From Peribacillus butanolivorans (lineage in GTDB: Bacteria > Bacillota > Bacilli > Bacillales > DSM-1321), in contig NZ_LGYA01000001.1 of NCBI RefSeq assembly GCF_001273755.1, forward strand, positions 1,198,857 through 1,262,856: a stretch of 64,000 bases of DNA. The letters are read 5' to 3'. The notes under the pieces were generated by a model that saw only the letters and a list, made by a program, of their open reading frames with translations, was not told the DNA's origin and did no database searches. Shown piece after piece: positions 17,673 to 26,545 of this stretch; position 1 is the stretch's first letter, and the number at the start of each line of letters is the position of its first letter. The translations under genes and the position numbers were made by a program.

Positions 17673-19544
17673 GTGAGTACGTACGCTAATAAAAAAGGAT
17701 TTGGCGCTACGATTTGGGATTATCTGACAACGGTAGACCATAAGAAAATCGCCATCTTATATCTTATTTCTGGCGGATTGTTCTTTGTGATCGGCGGTTT
17801 GGAAGCGATGTTTATTCGTATCCAGCTTGCAATCCCAAATAATGACTTTGTAAGTGCCGGATTTTATAATGAAATTTTGACCATGCACGGCACGACGATG
17901 ATTTTCCTGGCAGCCATGCCATTAGTATTCGCTGTAATGAATGCAGTTGTGCCATTACAAATAGGGGCTCGTGATGTTGCGTTCCCATTTTTAAACTCAT
18001 TAGGTTTTTGGTTATTTTTCTTTGGAGGTATATTCTTAAATCTTTCATGGTTTCTAGGAGGGGCACCTGATGCGGGCTGGACATCGTATGCATCACTTTC
18101 TTTGCACTCTGAAGGCCATGGTATTGATTTTTACGTCCTAGGATTACAGATATCCGGACTGGGAACATTAATTGCAGGGATCAACTTCCTTGTAACCATT
18201 ATAAATATGCGTACGCCTGGTATGACCTACATGCGTATGCCGCTGTTTACATGGTCAACGTTTGTTGTTTCTGCATTAATATTATTTGCTTTTCCTCCAC
18301 TTACTGTAGGATTAGTGTTAATGATGTTTGACCGGATGTTTGGCTCGAATTTCTTTGATGTAGCAGCTGGAGGTAATACGATTATTTGGGAGCATTTATT
18401 CTGGATATTCGGTCACCCAGAAGTATATATTCTGATTCTTCCGGCGTTTGGTATTTTTTCTGAAATTTTTGCGACATTCTCTCGAAAAAGATTATTTGGT
18501 TATTCATCGATGGTATTTGCTACCGTTTTAATCGGTTTCTTAGGTTTCATGGTTTGGGCCCATCATATGTTTACAACTGGTTTAGGTCCTATCGCAAATG
18601 CAATCTTTGCGGTGGCTACCATGGCTATCGCTGTACCAACAGGTATTAAGATATTCAACTGGATTTTTACGATGTGGGGAGGAAGCGTCAAGTTCACGGT
18701 TCCAATGCTTTATGCAGTTGCCTTTATTCCTACATTTACCATGGGTGGCGTAACAGGTATCATGCTCGCATCCGCACCTGCTGATTATCAATACCATGAT
18801 AGTTATTTCGTTGTTGCCCATTTCCACTATGTAATTGTCGGTGGGGTTGTATTAGGTTTATTGGCTGGAATCAATTTCTATTGGCCGAAGATGTTTGGAA
18901 CTATGTTAAATGAAAAATTGGGGCAAATCACATTTTGGACGTTCTTGATTGGTTTCCATCTAACATTCTTTATTCAACATTTCTTAGGGCTGATGGGGAT
19001 GCCTCGTCGCGTATTTACATTCTTGGACAATCAAGGTCTCAATACAGGTAATATGATTAGTACCGTTGGAGCCTTCTTAATGGCATTTGGTGTCTTGGTA
19101 ATGGTCATCAATATAATCATTACATCTGTGAAAAATGAAAAAGTAGGCAATGATCCATGGGGAGATGGTCGTACGCTTGAATGGGCAATTCCATCACCAC
19201 CGCCATTTTATAATTTCAAACAACTTCCGCTTGTGCGTGGTTTAGATCCTTACTGGGTTGAAAAAATGGAAGGGAAAACGGAAATGACTCCTGCAGAACC
19301 ACTTGGGGATATCCATATGCCAAATTCATCTATTCTTCCTCTAACGATTGCTTTCGGTTTATTTGTAGCCGCATTCGGTGCTTTATATAATATGGATGAT
19401 AAGACATGGACCCTACCTATAATCATTGTTGGACTTTTGATTACATTTGGTTCAATGTTAATTCGTTCCGTTAAAGACGATCATGGATACCATATTCATA
19501 AAGAAGACCTTATGGACGATAAAGATAAGGGAGGTAAGGCATAA
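17673..19544 (+). CDS. ctaD: Cytochrome caa3 oxidase subunit I
   Basis: A 623-residue haem-copper oxidase subunit with at least 12 membrane helices, carrying the haem a/haem a3-CuB centre. Ligands seen: H72 (MHGTTM), H248 and cross-linked Y252 (GHPEVY), H297 and H298 (AHHMF), H383 and H385 (HFHYV). The GHPEVY motif marks an A-type proton-pumping oxidase. The GTG start at 17673 is eight bases after AAGGAGG. Its TAA overlaps the ctaE ATG by one base. Confidence 0.97.
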   Translation: MSTYANKKGFGATIWDYLTTVDHKKIAILYLISGGLFFVIGGLEAMFIRIQLAIPNNDFVSAGFYNEILTMHGTTMIFLAAMPLVFAVMNAVVPLQIGARDVAFPFLNSLGFWLFFFGGIFLNLSWFLGGAPDAGWTSYASLSLHSEGHGIDFYVLGLQISGLGTLIAGINFLVTIINMRTPGMTYMRMPLFTWSTFVVSALILFAFPPLTVGLVLMMFDRMFGSNFFDVAAGGNTIIWEHLFWIFGHPEVYILILPAFGIFSEIFATFSRKRLFGYSSMVFATVLIGFLGFMVWAHHMFTTGLGPIANAIFAVATMAIAVPTGIKIFNWIFTMWGGSVKFTVPMLYAVAFIPTFTMGGVTGIMLASAPADYQYHDSYFVVAHFHYVIVGGVVLGLLAGINFYWPKMFGTMLNEKLGQITFWTFLIGFHLTFFIQHFLGLMGMPRRVFTFLDNQGLNTGNMISTVGAFLMAFGVLVMVINIIITSVKNEKVGNDPWGDGRTLEWAIPSPPPFYNFKQLPLVRGLDPYWVEKMEGKTEMTPAEPLGDIHMPNSSILPLTIAFGLFVAAFGALYNMDDKTWTLPIIIVGLLITFGSMLIRSVKDDHGYHIHKEDLMDDKDKGGKA

Positions 19545-20173
19545 TGCAATCAGATGAAAGATTCACGGATGCTACTTGGCCTGCTTCTCCCGAGAAAGCG
19601 ACTTTAGAAGGTAAAAATAAGTATTTGGGATTCTGGTTGTTTCTTGGTGGAGAGACGGTATTATTCGCCTCACTATTTGCAACTTACCTTGCTTTAAAGG
19701 ATAAAGTTCCAAATGGTGATGCAGCCCTAGCAAAAGATTTATTCGAATTACCACTTACTTTTGTTGCGACTATGCTGTTATTGACTAGTTCATTAACTAG
19801 TGTGTATGCAATGTATCATATGAAAAATAATCACTTTAAACAAATGCAGGCTTGGCTTGTGATTACGGTTGCACTTGGTTTTGCTTTCCTAGGTCTTGAG
19901 ATTTATGAATTTAATCACTATGTTCATGAATATCATCATACTTTTACGAGTAGTGCGTTCGGCTCCGCTTTCTATACGTTAGTCGGCTTTCACGGAGGAC
20001 ACGTTGCTTTCGGTTTGATGTGGATCATTTCGCTGATGGTTCGTAATGCAAGAAGGGGCTTGAATTTATATAATGCGCCTAAATTTTATGTTGCGAGTCT
20101 ATATTGGCATTTCATTGACGTAGTCTGGGTGTTTATCTTTACAGTCGTATACTTAATGGGAATGGTGGGATAA
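19544..20173 (+). CDS. ctaE: Cytochrome caa3 oxidase subunit III
   Basis: A 209-residue five-helix membrane protein of the CoxC/CyoC family: GEXXLFASLFATY in the first helix, and FHGGHVAFGL plus YWHFIDVVWVF towards the C terminus. It stabilises subunit I. The start codon overlaps the ctaD stop by one base, indicating coupled translation, and ctaF follows after three bases. Confidence 0.95.
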   Translation: MQSDERFTDATWPASPEKATLEGKNKYLGFWLFLGGETVLFASLFATYLALKDKVPNGDAALAKDLFELPLTFVATMLLLTSSLTSVYAMYHMKNNHFKQMQAWLVITVALGFAFLGLEIYEFNHYVHEYHHTFTSSAFGSAFYTLVGFHGGHVAFGLMWIISLMVRNARRGLNLYNAPKFYVASLYWHFIDVVWVFIFTVVYLMGMVG

Positions 20174-20176
20174 CTG

Positions 20177-20512
20177 ATGGCGAATGAACAATCAAATTCA
20201 GCGAACCCGAATGTCGATTTAAAATATCGCCGTAAGAAAAATGCTGAAGAGATGAAACATCAAGTGATATCATTTACACTTATGATTTTCTTTACATTAA
20301 TTGCTTTTGCTGCAGTAGGAATTGAAGGATTTTCACATTGGTTCATTAAACCAGTCATTTTGCTACTGGCAGCCGTACAAGTGGTTTTCCAATTGTATTA
20401 TTTTATGCATATGAAGCACAAAGGGCATGGTACTATTGCATTGTTTTTATTCTCTGGACTTGCAGTCGGCTTAATAACTGTTCTTGTTTTCACAACGATT
20501 GTTTGGTTATAA
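20177..20512 (+). CDS. ctaF: Cytochrome caa3 oxidase subunit IV
   Basis: A 111-residue small subunit with three membrane helices after a 35-residue charged N terminus, ending in the family pattern QVVFQLYYFMHMKHKG. It starts three bases after ctaE and is the last structural subunit; a terminator follows. Family members aid stability of the complex and are not catalytic. Confidence 0.93.
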   Translation: MANEQSNSANPNVDLKYRRKKNAEEMKHQVISFTLMIFFTLIAFAAVGIEGFSHWFIKPVILLLAAVQVVFQLYYFMHMKHKGHGTIALFLFSGLAVGLITVLVFTTIVWL

Positions 20513-20520
20513 ACCATAAA

Positions 20521-20552
20521 GAAAATCGGCTATTGATTAATAGCCGGTTTTC
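20521..20552 (+). terminator. Terminator after ctaF
   Basis: GAAAATCGGCTATT-GATT-AATAGCCGGTTTTC, a 14-bp stem with one G-T pair whose 3' arm ends in T residues. Confidence 0.8.
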
Positions 20553-20662
20553 TTATGTCTTGTTCATTTGTTAGGAAAATAATCCAAGTTTATCTATATT
20601 TGTTACTAAGTTTTATTTTAGGTATAATGGAAGTAAGAAAAAGTTTATGACGAGGTGATTTT

Positions 20663-21565
20663 TTGTCTATTGATATTTTCGGCTTTCGTGCTTTGTGGAG
20701 TCCATACTATTTTGCCGCCCTCGTACTTATAACGGTTGGATATTTTTGGTTGGTGACAAAATACAGAGGGAAGTTTCCGGGTGGTTCATCGCTTTCCGTA
20801 AAGCAGGTAACTTATTTCTTAATAGCAATGTTCCTTCTTTATATGGTAAAGGGTTCCCCGCTGGATTTATTGAGTCATATCATGTTCAGTGCCCATATGT
20901 TTCAAATGGCTCTGCTTTACTTGGTGATTCCGCCATTATTTATCATTGCGATACCAGACTGGTTCTGGAGATCTTTCATAGGTTCAAGGGGAGTGAAACC
21001 GTTATTTCAGTATTTCACGAAACCCCTCGTGGCTCTTTTACTATTTAATGTCCTTTTCTCGTTGTACCATATCCCGTTAGTTTTTGACTTTATTAAAACG
21101 GGGATGTGGTTTCATGCTGGCTACACGGCGATCTTATTTACGACAGCAGTTCTGATGTGGTTTCCTCTTGTTAATCAACTTCCAGAACAAGAAAGTCTAT
21201 CAGGTGTTAAAAAAGTAGCTTATATTTTTGGCAGTGGTATTTTAATGACACCAGCTTGTGCATTAATCATTTTTGCTGATTATCCGATGTATGATACGTT
21301 TACGAATGCTGAATCATGGGCCAGTGCGATGGAGCTTTGCGTGCCTGCTTCAGCATTGTCCAATTTATCACTCAGTGGTCCAGAAATGTTTAATGGGCTG
21401 CCGTTGCTTGAAGACCAGCAGCTTGGCGGGGTACTTATGAAGGTTATTCAAGAAATCGTTTTAGGATATGTTTTAGGAGTCATTTTCTTTGCATGGTTCA
21501 AAAAGGAAAATGGAGAGCAAAATGGGATCGATCCGATTCCTTCAGAATTTCAGACTGTAGAATAG
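20663..21565 (+). CDS. ctaG: Cytochrome c oxidase assembly factor CtaG
   Basis: A 300-residue membrane protein of the caa3-type CtaG family (not related to the Cox11-type CtaG) with about seven helices, needed to form active caa3, probably in CuB delivery. A His/Met-rich segment, FSAHMFQMALLYLVIPPLF, is visible near residue 80. The TTG start at 20663 is eight bases after GAGGTGA. It sits behind its own short gap after the ctaF terminator. Confidence 0.93.
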   Translation: MSIDIFGFRALWSPYYFAALVLITVGYFWLVTKYRGKFPGGSSLSVKQVTYFLIAMFLLYMVKGSPLDLLSHIMFSAHMFQMALLYLVIPPLFIIAIPDWFWRSFIGSRGVKPLFQYFTKPLVALLLFNVLFSLYHIPLVFDFIKTGMWFHAGYTAILFTTAVLMWFPLVNQLPEQESLSGVKKVAYIFGSGILMTPACALIIFADYPMYDTFTNAESWASAMELCVPASALSNLSLSGPEMFNGLPLLEDQQLGGVLMKVIQEIVLGYVLGVIFFAWFKKENGEQNGIDPIPSEFQTVE

Positions 21566-21578
21566 TCGTATCATAAAG

Positions 21579-21607
21579 GACTTGTCTAGTAACGGACAAG
21601 TTTTTTA
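21579..21607 (+). terminator. Terminator after ctaG
   Basis: ACTTGTC pairs with GACAAGT across an eight-base loop, followed by TTTTTT. Confidence 0.8.
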
Positions 21608-21816
21608 TGATGTTATCGCCATTACGGTAATGCCTAACGAAGACTTTAATAGGGAAAAGTGGCCACCTTTTTTTAAAATCGTAAAAGCTAGTGATTAGTC
21701 TTAGCTTTTCTATAAAAGTGAGCATTCTGTTAATAATCTTTGATTTTATTGTATTTTATGATTACCTCTTATAAAATGGTAGTTGATTAATAAATATAGA
21801 GAGGACTACAATTCTT

Positions 21817-22278
21817 ATGTCTTTACCAATCCTTCCAACGATAAGTACAGCTTTCATTGTATTAAGTGCCATCACTGTTGCAATAGGCTGGTATCAAATT
21901 AAACAGCGCAAAATCGAGACCCATAAGAAGACAATGATGGTAGCTGCGGTTTTTGCGGTAATCTTTTTCACTATCTACCTTTCACGAACAGTCTTTATTG
22001 GTAGTACGTCATTTGGTGGACCTGATGACATTAAAATTTACTATACGATTTTTTTGATTTTCCATATAACGCTTGCTACGACAGGAGCTGTTCTTGGAAT
22101 TATTATGCTTACCACTGGGTTTAAAGGCAATTTTGCCATCCATAAAAAAATTGGGCCTACGACAAGTATTATTTGGTTTTTCACTGGAATCACTGGAGTA
22201 GCCGTTTATATTCTGCTTTATGTCATTTATCACGGTGGAGAAACAACATCTTTAATAAAGGCAATTCTAGGGTTTTAA
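21817..22278 (+). CDS. ctaM: DUF420 oxidase assembly protein CtaM (YozB)
   Basis: A 153-residue protein with four membrane helices of the DUF420 family. B. subtilis YozB (CtaM) acts with CtaK in CuA-centre biogenesis, and S. aureus CtaM is needed for a haem-copper quinol oxidase. Conserved His residues appear at helix ends (IFHITLATTG, IHKKIGPTTSI). In B. subtilis the gene is unlinked; here it lies right after ctaG, which supports the assignment. ATG at 21817 is preceded by GAGAGGA. Confidence 0.85.
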   Translation: MSLPILPTISTAFIVLSAITVAIGWYQIKQRKIETHKKTMMVAAVFAVIFFTIYLSRTVFIGSTSFGGPDDIKIYYTIFLIFHITLATTGAVLGIIMLTTGFKGNFAIHKKIGPTTSIIWFFTGITGVAVYILLYVIYHGGETTSLIKAILGF

Positions 22279-22285
22279 AACAAAG

Positions 22286-22319
22286 AAAAAGCCTGGTGCA
22301 AAAAAGCATCAGGCTTTTG
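22286..22319 (+). terminator. Terminator after ctaM
   Basis: AAAAGCCTGGTGC-AAAAAA-GCATCAGGCTTTT, a 13-bp stem with one G-T pair, with A- and T-tracts. Confidence 0.85.
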
Positions 22320-22331
22320 TTATAGGTATTT

Positions 22332-22369
22332 AAAAAAGAGAGAGCATCTATAGACACCCTCTTTTTTCA
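22332..22369 (-). terminator. Terminator after ylbA
   Basis: An imperfect stem, AAAAAAGAG(GGTG) with (TGCT)CTCTCTTTTTT, read on the minus strand around TCTATAGA. It ends ylbA. Confidence 0.6.
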
Positions 22370-22391
22370 CTGTATTTTTTGCTAAAGGCAT

Positions 22392-22754
22392 TTACAGGCC
22401 ATTAAATTGTGTGAGTTCTTCTTTGATCTGAGCCAGGATTTTTTCACTTTGCTTCACTAATGAAGCAGGGAAGTCCTCTCCTTCGCCGTATTCAACGCCG
22501 TGTGGATAATAGTGTTTTCCTAATAGAGGAACCATTAGTTTGATGACGGCTCTGTGAGCGCCTACATCGCCTTCTGTAGCAAAGCCAAGTATTCGCAGAT
22601 AGAACGTGCCTTCTTTTATTTCAAATTTACGATCGTAACTAACTCTTTCGTAATCCCATTGTTCTGCACGTATTAAACCATATTGCGGCATTAGGTCATC
22701 TAGTCGGTTTAAGTCGGCTGTGATGTTCTCGATTCCAAAGCTTTCAAATTTCAC
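22392..22754 (-). CDS. ylbA: YugN-like family protein YlbA
   Basis: A 120-residue soluble protein of the YugN-like family; its place between the cta genes and ylbC matches ylbA. Function unknown. Mixed alpha/beta, acidic, no signal peptide. ATG at 22754 is preceded by AGGAGGTACTACTCG. It is convergent with ctaM and divergent from ylbC. Confidence 0.8.
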   Translation of the reverse strand: MKFESFGIENITADLNRLDDLMPQYGLIRAEQWDYERVSYDRKFEIKEGTFYLRILGFATEGDVGAHRAVIKLMVPLLGKHYYPHGVEYGEGEDFPASLVKQSEKILAQIKEELTQFNGL

Positions 22755-23078
22755 GAGTAGTACCTCCTATGTTTACATTTGAGAATTAAAATGACATACC
22801 AGGAAAATGTTATGTACATAAAATATTTAAATAATTCTCCAGTATGTTTATAATATACCATTTTATCCTATATTTTATAATAGTACGAAATGGTGGAAGT
22901 TGCAATGAACTCAAACATGGTATTTTCATCATTCACAAAAGTTACACTTTTTAATAATAAATTAAATGAAGTGGCATTCCATTGTAAATTAGAAAATTAT
23001 GATTGAACAATGATATAATCAGAAAAGAAAGATGTGAGCATTGTATACATAAATTAGATAGAGAGAGGGAGTGTTCCT
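22755..23078. other. Divergent ylbA-ylbC gap, ylbB absent
   Basis: A/T-rich, no ORF. In B. subtilis ylbB (a CBS-domain protein) lies between ylbA and ylbC; no trace is seen here. A TATAAT at about 23014 (gaTATAATc) could be the -10 of ylbC, but a properly spaced -35 is not clear. Confidence 0.4.
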
Positions 23079-24134
23079 CTGCGCGGGTTAGGTAAGGTAA
23101 CGGTATTAATTATTATCTTTTTTGTAATCGGTATTTATCTTAATATCGGCGGTGAAGATGAAGGTAATCCCCTAATTGATGGTAACAAAGGTGTTAACCC
23201 TAATGAACATATAAATGAGAAAAGTACTTCTTCTGAAAAAGAGGTGACTGAAGCTACAGAAGGTTTGGCAGTTACAATTGGGAAAAATACGAAAGAGATA
23301 GAAAAAGAATTCGGAGAACCTGATCGAATTGATATGTCCGCTTATGGCTATGATTGGTGGGTTTATAAAAAAGACTATAGTAATTATTTTCAATTAGCCG
23401 TTGAAAATGAAAAAGTGATATCTGCATATGGTATAGGTGATAAGGTTAATGTTGCGCCATTTAAAATCGGACAATCCATTGATGCCATCTATTCTAGTTT
23501 GTATGTAGAACCAACTGTTGATATTGAGGTTGGAGATAGTTCCTATCGTTTTGAATTGTCGGAGGAAGATATGAACATGAGGCCTTTGATTGAACTTGGG
23601 GATATTCATGTACAGTTGTATTTAGATAAATTCTCAGGAACGGTTTCAAGTGTTCGGTTTTTGAATGATTCTACCCTTTTAAAACAACAGCCTTATGAGT
23701 TGACCTACCATGGTAAGCTTGTGAAGGTTGAGGATCTATCTGAGAAAGACTGGGAAAAGGTGGAGGAAGGCAACGAACAGCAAATATTCGATATTACGAA
23801 TATCATGCGTAGCAGATTTGATTTGAAGCCTCTAGAATGGGATGATTCTGCAGCTGAAGTTGCTTACCTTCATAGCCGTGAAATGGCGGATATTCCTGAA
23901 GGAACAAACGTCCCTGAAACAAAAGGGGATTTGGAAAAGCGTCTGAACGCAGGTCACGTTAAATACAGCTCTGCAGGTGAAAATATTGCTAAAGATTATG
24001 TGGATGCAGCGGCAGTCATGGAAGGCTGGCTAAATAGTAAGGGCCATCGGGATGCGATGCTGAATGAGGACTTTACAGGCTTGGGTGTTGGGGTTTATAA
24101 AAAGTATTATACACAGAATTTCATAAGAAAATAA
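23079..24134 (+). CDS. ylbC: Membrane-anchored CAP/SCP-domain protein YlbC
   Basis: About 351 residues if translation starts at CTG 23079. The frame then encodes a membrane anchor (VTVLIIIFFVIGIYLNIG), a polar linker, the CAP-associated N-terminal domain (about 55-200) and a CAP/SCP domain (about 225-350) with LHSREMAD, the SAGENIA region and GHRDAMLNEDFTGLGVG. The SD-like GAGGGA is eight bases upstream. No ATG, GTG or TTG occurs in frame between the TAG at 23055 and the GTG at 23244, and starting at 23244 would delete the anchor. The CTG-start length fits B. subtilis YlbC. Confidence 0.8.
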   Translation: MRGLGKVTVLIIIFFVIGIYLNIGGEDEGNPLIDGNKGVNPNEHINEKSTSSEKEVTEATEGLAVTIGKNTKEIEKEFGEPDRIDMSAYGYDWWVYKKDYSNYFQLAVENEKVISAYGIGDKVNVAPFKIGQSIDAIYSSLYVEPTVDIEVGDSSYRFELSEEDMNMRPLIELGDIHVQLYLDKFSGTVSSVRFLNDSTLLKQQPYELTYHGKLVKVEDLSEKDWEKVEEGNEQQIFDITNIMRSRFDLKPLEWDDSAAEVAYLHSREMADIPEGTNVPETKGDLEKRLNAGHVKYSSAGENIAKDYVDAAAVMEGWLNSKGHRDAMLNEDFTGLGVGVYKKYYTQNFIRK

Positions 24135-24135
24135 A

Positions 24136-24164
24136 AATGGATCCCTTATGGGATCCGTTTTTAT
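24136..24164. terminator. Terminator after ylbC
   Basis: GGATCCC-TTAT-GGGATCC at 24139-24156 with A-tract before and GTTTTTATTTTC after. It also serves the convergent thioesterase gene. Confidence 0.85.
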
Positions 24165-24174
24165 TTTCTAATTA

Positions 24175-24669
24175 TTATATTTTCAAGATGAAAAAGTTGC
24201 CTGTCGATACCGCGCAAAGTTCGCCATCATCGCGGTATACCTTTCCTTCGACGATTATCGTTTTATTGCCTCTATGTATTAACTCACACTTACATGTCAA
24301 ATGATCACCAATAGCGGGTTTTACATACCGAACTTGTATATCTGTCGTTACTGTAGCGTACCCTTCTGGAACTGTTGAGTTGGCAAGGATTCCCATGCCT
24401 GAATCTATCAAGGTAGCAATCATTCCGCCGTGGGTAATCTTCAATTCATTATGTACAAGTGGTGTGTTAGGCATGGTCATTGTAAGTGAGGTATCCTGTT
24501 GGCTTACATCCTTATTTAACTGCAATAGGCTTGAAATATAGGAATACTTCTTTTGTTCTCTTTTTGCTTGTATTCCTGAGATTATTCCCGATAAAACGGC
24601 TAACTCTGTTTCATCTGCTGACTTTGCCAGTTTTTGAAAGTCTTCGACTAAATCCCTGAAATCTATCAT
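24175..24669 (-). CDS. PaaI-like hotdog thioesterase
   Basis: A 164-residue protein whose C-terminal two thirds is a PaaI/YbgC-type hotdog domain, with the motif HGGMIATLIDSGMG around residue 80 where the helix and catalytic residue lie. Such enzymes hydrolyse acyl-CoA thioesters; the substrate is unknown. The N-terminal 40 residues are helical and charged. ATG at 24669 is eight bases after GAGGGGG. It lies between ylbC and ylbD, where I know of no B. subtilis equivalent. Confidence 0.8.
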   Translation of the reverse strand: MIDFRDLVEDFQKLAKSADETELAVLSGIISGIQAKREQKKYSYISSLLQLNKDVSQQDTSLTMTMPNTPLVHNELKITHGGMIATLIDSGMGILANSTVPEGYATVTTDIQVRYVKPAIGDHLTCKCELIHRGNKTIIVEGKVYRDDGELCAVSTGNFFILKI

Positions 24670-24803
24670 GAAAATACCCCCTCATTTTCTAATATTATAC
24701 TATAAGGAAATGCAATTAAATTCGGAATAGAAATGCCATGCACTTTTTATTTCATTTTAGCATATGGTGAACATAGGCGATGTCTTAGTGTGAGGTGAGA
24801 GTA

Positions 24804-25238
24804 ATGGCAAAAAAAAAGCGCCCCTCCGTCGATGGATTTCGGGAGTTTGTCAAGGAGCATCCTTATTTAGTAAATGAAGTGAGAAACAAGCAAGCAACAT
24901 GGCAGGAACTTTTTGAAGAATGGTACTTACTCGGAGAAGATCATTCACGCTGGCAGGCTGACGGCAGTGTGAATGAATCTATAGTGAAGTCTGAACCTCA
25001 ATCACAGCCGGTAGAAAAGGGAGATCAAAGTACGGAGTTGATAGGTTCGTTAATGAGTGCAGTTAAAAATATGGATATGGGTCAGATACAACAATATATT
25101 ACAAATGCCAATCAGGCAATTGGGGCAATACAGGGAGTGCTATCGGCTTTCCAAGGGAATAAATCAGGAGGTGATTCCAATCCGCCCCCGAAGGATAAAG
25201 GGCAGAGAACGAATCCATTCATATTTAACAAAGATTAA
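24804..25238 (+). CDS. ylbD: YlbD family spore-coat-associated protein
   Basis: A 144-residue protein of the YlbD (putative coat) family: a conserved N-terminal block (RPSVDGFREFVKEHPYLVNEVR, WQELFEEWYLLGEDHSRW), a Ser/Gln-rich linker, a helix with repeated Gln/Ala, and a Pro/Lys-rich tail. ATG at 24804 is five bases after GTGAGGTGAG; the in-frame GTG at 24795 lies inside that site. ylbE starts 24 bases downstream, so the two are probably cotranscribed. Confidence 0.85.
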   Translation: MAKKKRPSVDGFREFVKEHPYLVNEVRNKQATWQELFEEWYLLGEDHSRWQADGSVNESIVKSEPQSQPVEKGDQSTELIGSLMSAVKNMDMGQIQQYITNANQAIGAIQGVLSAFQGNKSGGDSNPPPKDKGQRTNPFIFNKD

Positions 25239-25262
25239 GTAGTGAAGAGGGGAGGGCTTTTC

Positions 25263-25505
25263 ATGCGCCAGAATGTATATGAATTTATTCAAACAAATGA
25301 AGATATGCGTAATTACTTGAGGGTTCAACCTGCATGGTACAAAAGGTTAATGCGGAATCCTCATGAAGTGGACGTATTCGAAACGGAAGCGAAATACTAT
25401 TTTGAGAAGTCGATACCACATCGGGTTTCTAAATTTTCAGAAAGCGTTCAGGTTGCTTCCATGATGCTTCATATGTTTCAAGCGATGAATACTCCAGGCG
25501 AATGA
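25263..25505 (+). CDS. ylbE: YlbE-like protein
   Basis: An 80-residue protein with family pattern MRQNVYEFIQTNEDMRNYLR and QPAWYKRLMRNP. Function unknown, probably sporulation-linked by its neighbour ylbD. ATG at 25263 follows GGGAGGG by six bases; the longer frame from 25242 has this site inside it. Confidence 0.85.
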   Translation: MRQNVYEFIQTNEDMRNYLRVQPAWYKRLMRNPHEVDVFETEAKYYFEKSIPHRVSKFSESVQVASMMLHMFQAMNTPGE

Positions 25506-25565
25506 AGAAAAAAAGAGTAAATTACTCCTTTTGGCGAACAATAAAGGCAAAAGGGGGACGATGAT

Positions 25566-25991
25566 ATGAAAAGATTCATTATGGTTCTAACAGTGTTGAT
25601 GGCAGCGACAGGTTGTGGAAAGAAAATACCGGAACCTGAAAATTTAGGAGCAGCTCTACAAAATGTTTCTAACTTAAAAGCTGCCACCACTGTATCAACC
25701 GTCCAAAATTTGGATGAGGACTTTCAGGTGAAAACTTTTGTGAAAGGGAACTCTGTATATGTTGAATGCTACCTAAAGGATTATGGTTTTTCTGAAACAA
25801 ATCCTAAACAATTGGCAACTGTGTCGGTATCTATTGATAATCAAAAGAAAAAAGATATGCGGACAGCGGCTTTTATCTTAAAGGATGTTCCAAATGGCAT
25901 GCATAAGATTAAGCTGGAGATTTTAAATGGTTCAGGTAAAAAAACAGGATTACAAAAAGAGTTTGAGGTACATATCACTTCCTCTATTTAA
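25566..25991 (+). CDS. Uncharacterised lipoprotein
   Basis: A 141-residue predicted lipoprotein: the signal peptide ends in AATGC (Cys17). The mature part resembles a small beta-sandwich (VYVECYLKDYGF ... HKIKLEILNGSGKKTGLQKEFEVHI). I do not recognise the family. ATG at 25566 lies eight bases after GGGGGACG. It sits between ylbE and ylbF on the same strand, with no terminator between, so it may belong to the ylbD-E transcript. Confidence 0.7.
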   Translation: MKRFIMVLTVLMAATGCGKKIPEPENLGAALQNVSNLKAATTVSTVQNLDEDFQVKTFVKGNSVYVECYLKDYGFSETNPKQLATVSVSIDNQKKKDMRTAAFILKDVPNGMHKIKLEILNGSGKKTGLQKEFEVHITSSI

Positions 25992-26051
25992 TCAAACCAT
26001 TAGCATCTGATAGGAAGAAATGTTAAAATGATGGTGGAGGTGAGCTTGTTT

Positions 26052-26501
26052 ATGCTTGCTACTATGGAAATTATCGACATTTTACAACAGGCTGACGGAT
26101 TAGCTGAAATAATCCTTCATTCTGAAATAGGAGAAGAATATCTCCTTAGTTTATATAAATTACAGAGCGACAAAGTGGCACAGCAGAAGATTTCAAAGTT
26201 TACCTCTTTAAAGGATCTGTTTGAAGATGTTCAAAGGTTCGGTAAATATCATCCGGACTACAAACGTATCAATTTAGAGACTAGAGAAGCTAAACGAGAT
26301 ATGGATATGCATTCTACCGTTGCCCAGTTTAAGAGGGCAGAGACGGAATTGCAATCCGTTCTTGACGAAATCAGCGGTCGAATTGGCCGGGCAGTTTCTG
26401 AGCAGGTTAAAACCCCTGCGGGAAATCCATTTTTTGTATCTTCAGGTGGATGCTCAACTGGAAGTTGCGGTACTGGTGGAAGTTGTGGATGCTCTGCTTA
26501 A
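26052..26501 (+). CDS. ricF: RicF (YlbF), RNase Y-regulating complex subunit
   Basis: A 149-residue protein identical in length to B. subtilis YlbF. It forms a complex with RicA (YmcA) and RicT (YaaT) that carries [4Fe-4S] clusters, promotes RNase Y-dependent mRNA maturation, and affects competence, biofilm and sporulation. Conserved FEDVQRFGKYHPDYK and the cysteine-rich tail (CSTGSCGTGGSCGC) that binds iron-sulfur are both present. ATG at 26052 (MLATMEII) is eight bases after GGAGGTGAG; a longer frame to 26028 contains that site. Confidence 0.93.
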   Translation: MLATMEIIDILQQADGLAEIILHSEIGEEYLLSLYKLQSDKVAQQKISKFTSLKDLFEDVQRFGKYHPDYKRINLETREAKRDMDMHSTVAQFKRAETELQSVLDEISGRIGRAVSEQVKTPAGNPFFVSSGGCSTGSCGTGGSCGCSA

Positions 26502-26504
26502 TAG

Positions 26505-26535
26505 GAAAAAGCCTGGTCCTTCCAGGCTTTTTTTT
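26505..26535. terminator. Bidirectional terminator after ricF
   Basis: AAAGCCTGG and CCAGGCTTT form a 9-bp stem flanked by A- and T-tracts. The minus-strand gene at 26546 ends into it as well. Confidence 0.88.
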
Positions 26536-26545
26536 TATAGCAGTG

